A stretch of DNA of 64,000 nt from Astragalus membranaceus (lineage: Eukaryota; Streptophyta; Magnoliopsida; Fabales; Fabaceae), in contig CM076849.1 of NCBI GenBank assembly GCA_039519185.1, forward strand, positions 75,561,621-75,625,620, in the 5' to 3' direction. Made by a program: the position numbers and the translations under genes. Positions 56,559 to 64,000 of this stretch are shown in pieces (within the stretch, counting starts at the first letter, position 1; every line of letters starts with the position of its first letter). Below the pieces are notes generated by a model that saw only the letters and a list, made by a program, of their open reading frames with translations, was not told where the DNA came from and did not search any database.

Positions 56559-56626
56559 GAACTACGTAAGCTTTGATTCCTCATTACAATGGGGATACGT
56601 AGGAGCGGGTCATACCTCGTCAAGCA
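56559..56626 (+). other. Family-B double hairpin, copy 6 (in the leader, outside the LTR)
   Basis: CTACGTA/TACGTAG enclosing TCCTCAT-TACA-ATGGGGA, then CGGG/CTCG with a G-U pair, then TCAAGCAC. Confidence 0.65.
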
Positions 56627-59600
56627 CATTTTTCTAAAACCCTTTTTCCAATAAATCATTTGCATCTCCAAATAATTTTCAAAATCATGTTCCAAAACTA
56701 AAAAAACAAAAAAAGAAAATCATTGTGAGTATCATGCATTTCAATGCACCAAAAAAAATCATCATCATTTAGAGAAAAGCATCATTCCTGCATCTTTCAT
56801 CATTCAAAAGAAAAAATGGGGCATTGGTATTTCGTACCTTGTCTCGCCTCTAAAAAATAAAAAAATCAAAATCAAAAATCATTTTGAAAAAAGGGGCATC
56901 ATTCTTGCATCATTCGCATTGGCATTCCATGTTTTGTCTTGCATTAAAAATAACAAAATTATTTAGAATAAGCCACACTCTTCGAGTGGTCATTCTCCAC
57001 GCATTTGCATCATACTTGCATATCATAATTTGTTCATTCATTCATTGCATAAAATAAGAGTTGTGATGAGAAGCGAGACGTTCTTGCGAAACAATCATCC
57101 TTTTTGAAAAGTTTATCCTTACTTGGTTGCAAACTCAAGGTGTTCCAAGGCACTCAGTTTTTCAAATCAATAGCTCATTTGCATTTCTTCCATTCTATGA
57201 CAAAAGACTGAAATAGTGTATAAAAAAAAACAAATTTTTAACTGCTGTTAACTCTCTGTGAAGCATTCTTCTAATGAGCGTGCATGCTATGAGTACATTC
57301 TCTTGTTTGAGTCCGTTGGTTTTCCTCCCTTACCACAGTTTCCCGTCCAAGTCTAGTCCCGCCCCGTCCACCCATAAAGTGCATATTCTCCCCATCAGTG
57401 CGTATTTGACTTTTGGTTCAAGTCCTCCATGCTGGGGCAAGTCTGTGATCATTAATTCCCCTTGATTAATATCATATTCCTTCAGTGCAAGTCTCTCAAA
57501 AAAAATAATAATAATAATATAATAAACAAGAAAACAAGCTCGCTAGGTTGAAAACCCGCAAAGGGCGGCCTAGGCAAAAAGGAGCGCCCGGTGGACTGAA
57601 AACTCACAAAGAGCGGTCCAGGCAAAAATTAGGGCACAAAAAAGGAAAAAAGAGCAAACACATGAAGATAGATAAATTATTGTTCTAAAGTTAAGCCTTA
57701 TAGAAATAAGCAATCGGGATTTGAAATGAAGTTTGGCCATCTCCTCAAAAACCCCAAAATCCCAGAAAGTCCCTTTCCTACCCACCTTGAGCCAAGAAAA
57801 ACCAAAATCCAAAAATCACCCTAGACAAGGATCACCCCAAATAAAAAAAACAGTGCATCACTTTTTATCAGCTCACCCGAGTCGAAGAAGGAAATGAATC
57901 ATAAAAAAAAAGGGAAAAAGAGAAGAAAAAAAAAAGGATTCAAAAATGAAAATCCCAAAACAAAAGAAAATAAAGTGGTGAGCTGGTACATGTTACCACA
58001 AAATATAAGAGATCCTTGTCTAAATAAACCTTCAAACACTCCACCATTCCAACACCTGATTCCATAAACCTTCAAACACTTCCTTTGGCCTCAACATCAA
58101 ACCCCTTAGTCATTCTACCATGAGACACGAATTTGCTTTAACAGAGCCCAAACAAGCCCAATAACCATCTTCCTCATAGTCCATTAACCGTCAATCGACG
58201 CCGAACAAAACTCATCCTCCCATTAGCCTCAAACACTTCATTAAGCCTAACCCTCCTTCCTCCACAAAACACCATAATCCCGAAAAGTCCATTCCGATCA
58301 ATGACCGGTTGCTTTTGTTCACTCGAATTCTAATCTTAGGACGAACAAGCTTATCTATGTACAATGTGTTTGCTCAAAAGAAAAACAAACGATCAGAAAA
58401 AAGAAAGCTGATCAAGAAAGAATAAACCCTAAAAAAAGAGAACTGAGGAAACAAAAACAAACAGTCAGAAAAAAGAAAGCTGACAAAATAAAAAAGAGGG
58501 ACTTGCACTCCAAAACACATTCAAGATGCATTAAAACAAGGTTTAGTGATCACCAGGTAAGGATTCTTTCGCACCAAAAGTCAAGACATCAGTAGAGGAC
58601 CAAAGATTTGCACTGAGAATACCACTCAGACCCAAAAGTTGGGGCATTCTCTTCACCACCCACACACCCTAGTCTTGGGAAAGTCTGTTCAATGCCCATC
58701 CCATGTCACTCCAGTTGTCAATGTCATTCCAAAGTGGGGCAAGTGCATTCCCATTCCTTCACCTCATTCATTCCCATAAAAACCTCACCGGGGCAATCTC
58801 TCAACTCACTATCCCAAACAAGACCTTGTCATTCTGATTGGGGCAGCTTTGTCCTTGTTATGACTGGGGCAACATCAAATTTTGTGGGTTGAAGCAAAAC
58901 CCCTTTCATTCCAGCTTTCATCCCAAGAGCCAAAGCGTTCCCAATTCATCATCTTCTACACCCCTGGTTGTTGTCACCACTAGACAGGGGAAAATTATTC
59001 ACTCGTCAAAGACCTGAATTGGGGCAATCTTGTATCTCTTGGTCCCTCATAAGCTTCGGCAATAACCATGTCTGTCATTCCTTCACTTGCCATAAATGTC
59101 CATGCCCTAAACCAATTCCAAGTTAACTGACTCATTCATTCACATTTGCACTCCTATGCATGCTTACTAGATAATGCTTCAAAGGAGAGAACACAAGTTG
59201 TTTACGTGATATCTAAAATTCAGTCATCATGGAAAGAAAGAGAAAACAAGTGAGTTTGTTTGTAAATAAAAACCTCGAGAACACCAGAGTTTGAATCAAA
59301 TTCAATTTTTCAACAGAATGGTCAATAATCATCTCAATTCCTTGCATTCGAAGTCTCGCATCTCATCATCACAAAAATGTTTACCTCATAGCATATGCAT
59401 CAAAGCATTACATTTGCATCTTCACATTTTGTGCATTCATCACATAGTAAAAAGAAAAAAAACGTTCCACATCAGTTGCACCATATTAATACTTGCAGAA
59501 AAAGCAGAAATCTTTTCATTGCATTGGCATCATATTAATGTTCGCACTTCATAAAAAAGGGAAAAGAACAAAATCATTGCATGTCATTCATCATTAGAGC

Positions 59601-61117
59601 ATCACATTTTGCATCAGATATTTCACAGAAAAAGCAAAGAAAGCAAAAAGAAAACAAAGAAAAGAAACCACAGAAGCAACACAAAAGCATTCCATGTCAT
59701 TCATCATTTCACAAAGCATTCCTTTGTCATTCAATCATCAAACATTAAAGCAGTGCATATGCATCATATTAACGTTAGCATTTCCATAAAAGAAAAAACA
59801 AACAAGAATCATTGCATCGAACATCAGAGCATTGCATCATATTAATTTTTGCATTTCATAGAAGAAGCAAAAAGAAACAAACAGAAGTTAGAACAGGAGC
59901 ATTTTTTCATTCATCAAAGCATCAATCACCGCATACATTTGCATTCAAACATCAAAGCAATACAGTTGCATCACATCAATACTTGCATCTCATAGAAGAA
60001 AAGAAAGCTAAATCGTCCCATGTCGTTCATCATTTCATTCATCAGCAATATTCACACTTCATAGAAAAAAGGAGAGAAGAAAAATTTTCCATTACATGTC
60101 ATCTGTCATTCCATTAAAATACATGAGCATTCATCAAAACTTTGCATTCACATACCCATGATTCTTAAAAGAGCAAAAAGAGAAGCCAAAAGAGAGAAAA
60201 GAGAAGAGCCAAGAGAGCAACAAAAAGAAAAGAAAAGAAAGAAAAAGAAAAAAGAGAAGCTAGAGAAAGAGAAAAAGACATATAAGAACAGGAGAAAATC
60301 ATGCATTCATAAGCGAAAGAAAAAGAAAAATCATGCATTGCGTACAGACAAGAGAAGAAAAGGAAAATCATTGCATTCATCAAGCATATAAGAACAGTAG
60401 AAAATCATGCATTCATAAGCAAAAGAAAAAGAAAATCATGCATTGCGTACAGACAAGAGAAGAAAAGGAAAATCATTGCATCCATCAAGCATATAGGAAC
60501 AGTAGAAAATCATGCATTCATCCAACATAGACAAAAGAAATAATAAACTCCTCATTCATCATAAGAAAAAGAAAACAGCAATCATGGCATTTGCGTTGCA
60601 TGCATTTGTTCATTTTCAGCTACAGGTACAAAGAGAGGATGAGCACTTCGGTGTTAGCCCTCGCCCCCAGATTCCAGGAAATGTTTCCCAAGTTGGGAGT
60701 TCAAAAAAAAAAGAAGAAAAGAGAGAAATAGAAAAGAGAGCGCTCAAGCGCGCATTGCGGATTGGAGCACAGAGATCATCGCTCCCTTCTGCCCAGGTCT
60801 CACGTCGCGTACGAGCAACGCGATGGACCGCAGCCCCATGTGAGGTTCAACAGAATAGTTGTATCAGCCTAAGATACAGTGGACGCCGTGCATTGATCAG
60901 TATATCAGTTCCGGAGCTGATGACGATCCCCCCGGTCGCTCGAAAAGGCCAACAGGAAGCGTGCTCCTCAAAGCCACGTGCAAACTCGGATTCACCAAGA
61001 GTTCGTTTAAGGATTACAGGTTTTAGGCAGCCTGGGCAATTTACCGCTTTCTGCACGCCAAGTGCCCATTTACCGCTTTTCTGCACGCCAAGTGCCCGTT
61101 TACCGCTTTCTGCACGC
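56627..61117 (+). mobile_element. Ogre-R internal region, non-coding
   Basis: 56627-57606 is A-rich with CATTTGCATC words. From 57607 it matches Ogre-L (1-2839 and 10077-11080). GGGGCA words recur at 58735-59020 as in Ogre-L. It lacks the counterpart of Ogre-L 8962-10070. I see no coding gene; the Lys/Glu-rich frames at 60150-60390 come from AAGAAA-rich repeats. Confidence 0.75.
60279..60530 (+). repeat. 106-bp tandem repeat, 2.4 copies
   Basis: CATATAAGAACAG...TTGCGTACAGACAAGAG...CATCAAG at 60279-60384 and 60385-60490, then a partial third copy. Ogre-L has no such array at the matching place. Confidence 0.88.
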
Positions 61118-62500
61118 TGATAGCCCCGCAAGTGCACGGGTCGTATCGCGTAATAAAAGAGTATCGGTCCACAGGGAGAGCCTAAGTGAATACCAATTTA
61201 ATTTTTCAAAATTGATTAACTGAAAAGAAAGTGTTTTTGGAGAGAAGGAATATTTTAGCAAAGTCTACTCACCCATGATCATTGTAGACAAAAGAGGAGA
61301 AAAGAAAATAAAAGAAGAAGACATAAAGTTAAATAGCGAGAAATAAAAGAAAGCGGTAAAGTGCAAAAATCATAAATAGCGGAATTGTAAATGACAGGAA
61401 AGTAAATTGCTTGAAAAGTAAATTGCCAGTAATTTACTTGACTTGCCAGTAATTTACTTGACTTGCCAGTAGTTTACTTGACTTGGAAATTTAAAGGGCA
61501 AAAAAGTAAATAACAAGGAAAATAAAAGAGCGGAAAAGTAAAGAGCGAGAAAGTAAAGAGCGAGAATTTAAATAGCAATGAAAGTAAATGACTTGGAAAG
61601 TAAAAGGGCGAAAAAGTAAATAGCAGGGAAAATAAAAGAGCGGAAAAGTAAAGAGCGAAAAGTAAAGAGCGAGAAAGTAAAGAGCGAGAAATTAAAGGGC
61701 AATGAAAGTAAATGACTTGAAAAATAAATAGCAAGAATTTAAAGGGCAAGAAAGTAAATAAACAAGAATCATAAAAAGCATGAAGAGTAAATTGAAGTCA
61801 TGAATAATTAGAGAGCCTTTGTCATTGATTTTCTAACAAAATTCAAGCTTAGGTACAAGTGAGGATCAAGCCTCTATTTATAGGAAAATATGAGGGGCAA
61901 AATGGTCCTAAAGAGGAAAAAGTGGCAAATCAAGTTGGCCAAGGTAGCCATCAAAAATATCCATCAACAAGTGGGCAACAAGTGGGCAACAAGTGGGCAA
62001 AATATTCATCAGCAAGTGGGCAATTCGAATTCTGACTGTTCAGTCGAATTCTGGATAGCAGAGTTGAGGCACAGTCGAAATCTGGTGGCAGAAGCAGGTA
62101 CAGTCGAAATCTTGCCAGCAGAAGTAGGCACAGTCGAAATCTGGGAAGCAGAAGCAGTCGAAGTCGAAATCTGGAAGATGCAGTCGAATTCTGGGAGATC
62201 CAGTCGAATTCTGGGAGATCCAGTCGAAATCTGGCCTGCTGAGACAGATGCTGTCGAATTCTGAGAGATCTTGGTCGAATTCTGAGAGATCTTGGTCGAA
62301 TTCTGAGAGATCTTGGTCGAATTCTGAGAGATCCAGTCGAATTCTGACCTGCTGAGACTTTAAGCAGCCCAAATTGCTTCAAAATAAGACCTGAAGATAA
62401 AAAGTAAATATTTGCAGTAAAATAGAACAAAAATATAATTAAAATACTAAAAAGACTTAATAAAATAACTATTAAAAAGACTCTAAAAATAGACTTATCA
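61118..62500 (-). repeat. Athila-2 3' LTR
   Basis: 1383 bp; on the minus strand TGATAAGTCTATTTTTAGAG...GGGGCTATCA. It contains two internal arrays: AAAGTAAAGAGCGAGAAAGT-like words at 61490-61760, and TCGAATTCTGAGAGATC-like words at 62040-62350. Confidence 0.88.
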
Positions 62501-63500
62501 AACTCCCCTATGCTTGAACCTTTGCTTGTCCTCAAGCAAAAACAGTGTAAATCTTTAGGCCCATTCTGAAGGAAAATTATTTTCATATCGAAACCTTAAG
62601 TGAACTGTGGGGCAATTCTAACACTTTGGTTTGAGAGCTACTATTTTTGGGCTTCTTGTGGAATTTGGGAGACAAATTTAAAGTATCAGTATTCTAGAGA
62701 GGATATCAATGTCATCATAGAACCGGTTCCCCAACATTCTTAAGCTTGGGTCCTCCATTTACTAAGACCGGGTCTCAAAGGAGGGTCTTCATACGTTGGG
62801 TATTCAAGCATTTTTCTTTTCTTTTTGATTTTATATGCTAACCATTTATTTTGATATTTAAAATGCACTAACTTTTGCATTTTTGAATTGGTTTTGCATA
62901 TATACATTTTTTTTTTTGAATACCCCAACTCAGACGCTTTTCTCCAGTAACCGCGCATCTAGTAAATGTCACCAAGAGAACCAGGTTACTAGTTTCTTTT
63001 CAGTCTCTCTATTTGTATTAATAACTGAAAATAGTCTCAATAGTGTGTGTGTGAAAAAGCCCTAGAAGTAGAAATCGAACCATGATACAATTTTGTTGTT
63101 CCCAACCAGTCCACCTAGATGATTGCTAATGAAAAAATTGAAAAATTATTTTTGTCCAGAAAAGGTTTATCTAAAACATGCTTAAGGTTCACAAAGTTTC
63201 GCGATGGAGGGAGCAGATACAACTCAAAGTACAAAAAAGATAAAAACTTTGGCAAAGCAATAAAGACATTCTTAATAAAAGTAATAAAATACCCCCCCAT
63301 GCTTGGACTAGGCATTGTCCTCAATGATTTTTCAAATAAAACAAAAGGGGTTAGGAGAGCTCACCTGGCTGTCTGGTTCAGGAAACTCGGCCCTGGGGTA
63401 TTTTATTTTTCAACAAATCGAAAAATACATTAAGCCGTGGGTTGCCTCCCACGCAGCGCTCTTTTAACGTCACTAGCTTGACGGTCAAAAAAGAATTTCT
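62501..63500 (-). other. Athila-2 3' non-coding region with two PPT-like tracts
   Basis: No gene. The terminal tract is minus-strand GCATAGGGGAGTT (62513-62501), preceded by hairpin TTGCTTG-AGGA-CAAGCAA (62539-62522). A second tract, ATGGGGGGGTATTTT (about 63300-63286), is preceded by hairpin CATTG-AGGA-CAATG (63326-63313). The region between is AT-rich. Confidence 0.7.
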
Positions 63501-63501
63501 T

Positions 63502-64000
63502 TTAATTGGGATCATGTAGAACTAAACTAGTTCCTTTCTCAATTGGGTCACCAATTAAATAATTTTTCAACCTTTGACCATTGACTTTAAACGATCCGGA
63601 TTTCTCGCTCCAGATCTCTACAGATCCGAAGGGGTAAACCTTACGGATTTCAAAAGGACCGGACCATCTCGATTTTAGTTTTCCTGGGAAAATTTTTAGT
63701 CTGGAGTTAAATAGTAACACCAGATCACCCTCTTTGAATTCTCTACGAATAATACGCTTATCATGCCAATTTTTTGTTCTTTCTTTGTAAAGTTTGGCAT
63801 TCTCATAAGCATCCATTCGCAGTTCTTCTAATTCGTTTAGCTGGAGTTTTCTTTTTTCTCCGGCTAATTCCATGTTCAGGTTAAGGCGTTTAATTGCCCA
63901 GTAAGCTTTGTGCTCTAGCTCTACCGGAAGGTGGCAAGACTTCCCATAAATTAATTTGAAAGGAGTCATTCCTATGGGAGTCTTGTATGCAGTCCGATAA
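63502..64000 (-). CDS. Athila-2 integrase, C-terminal part (partial)
   Basis: End of the pol polyprotein that inserts element DNA into the genome. The frame enters from the right window edge (YRTAYKTPIG) and reads MTPFKLIYGKSCHLPVELEH, KAYWAIKRLN, then a basic linker, FKEGDLVLLFNSRLKIFPGK, LKSRWSGPFEIRKVYPFGSV and a stop after LVLHDPN. TPF...YGK.CHLPVELEHKAYWA is typical of Athila integrase, and the GDLVLL...GKL.SRW.GPF part is the C-terminal domain. The catalytic core is outside the window. The visible frame is unbroken, so the copy may be fairly young. Confidence 0.88.
   Translation of the reverse strand, partial: YRTAYKTPIGMTPFKLIYGKSCHLPVELEHKAYWAIKRLNLNMELAGEKRKLQLNELEELRMDAYENAKLYKERTKNWHDKRIIRREFKEGDLVLLFNSRLKIFPGKLKSRWSGPFEIRKVYPFGSVEIWSEKSGSFKVNGQRLKNYLIGDPIEKGTSLVLHDPN

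Larger units (their letters stand above)
51981..61117 (+). mobile_element. Ogre-R, Ogre-like element, 5' LTR and internal region
   Basis: Inserted in Tat-2 pol (left target ACCTC, 51976-51980). 5' LTR, tRNA-Arg-type primer site, ~2.2 kb of leader, then sequence equal to the region that precedes the Ogre-L 3' LTR. No gag or pol lies between, so only ~190 bp plus a 3' LTR should be missing on the far side of Athila-2. It is best read as a non-autonomous, large-LTR derivative. Confidence 0.8.
61118..64000 (-). mobile_element. Athila-2, 3' part, minus strand, runs off the window
   Basis: 3' LTR 61118-62500, polypurine tract, ~1 kb 3' non-coding region and the integrase C-terminus. It inserted in the short tandem repeat of Ogre-R; the left target copy is CACGC (61113-61117). 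Its LTR is unrelated in length and repeats to that of Athila-1, so it is a different family. Confidence 0.88.

Overview
The window is plant nuclear DNA made almost wholly of nested, mostly defective transposable elements. I recognise no intact host gene. A papilionoid legume is the best guess (inference). It rests on three long (3.2-3.6 kb) Ogre-like LTRs that start TGTTATACCCC or TGTAATACCCC, one followed by a tRNA-Arg-type primer site, together with Athila and Tat elements, CACTA transposons and an L1-type LINE. Gene fragments carried by one CACTA element (Argonaute-4-like, IQ67-domain) are clearly plant.

Left third (1-22017), nested like Russian dolls. A short Copia-like element (from 22018) was hit in its 5' LTR by a gag-protease Tat element (Tat-1, 14902-22017). 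Tat-1 was hit in its own 5' LTR by an Ogre-like element (Ogre-L; internal region 1-11263, 3' LTR 11264-14901). Ogre-L was hit by a young Athila element (Athila-1, 2840-8956). Athila-1 has two 1055-bp LTRs with no difference seen and a CTAAG target duplication, but no reverse transcriptase or integrase.

Middle (22018-44585). The Copia-like 3' LTR is interrupted by CACTA-1, which carries Ulp1-type protease exons and a transposase-like gene on the minus strand. CACTA-2 (26566-31408, TTT duplication) sits inside CACTA-1 and carries spliced fragments of at least three genes. A ~2.05-kb tandem duplication (22776-24829 and 24830 onward) copied the left part of this nest. A solo Ogre-like LTR (31628-34850, TACAT duplication) also sits in CACTA-1. 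A decayed LINE (36.45-42.2 kb, minus), the 3' end of a Copia element (to ~43.1 kb) and a low-copy stretch with a possible AAA-ATPase exon follow.

Right third (44586-64000). Tat-2 lies on the minus strand, with a decayed pol and a plus-strand antisense gene that has its own TATA box. Ogre-R (5' LTR 51981-55391) cuts its pol, and Athila-2 (minus, from 61118, running off the end) cuts Ogre-R. The Ogre-R internal region matches the sequence just before the Ogre-L 3' LTR, so both look like non-autonomous derivatives.

The most interesting signal is in the Ogre-like LTRs and leaders. Three families of short inverted repeats recur there, and paired bases in the stems change together while loops stay the same. 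This is the pattern expected of conserved folded RNA. The LTRs also share a plus-strand TATA box with a nearby splice donor, and an opposing minus-strand TATA box with its own donor. Athila PPT-like tracts are each preceded by a small hairpin, which also covaries.
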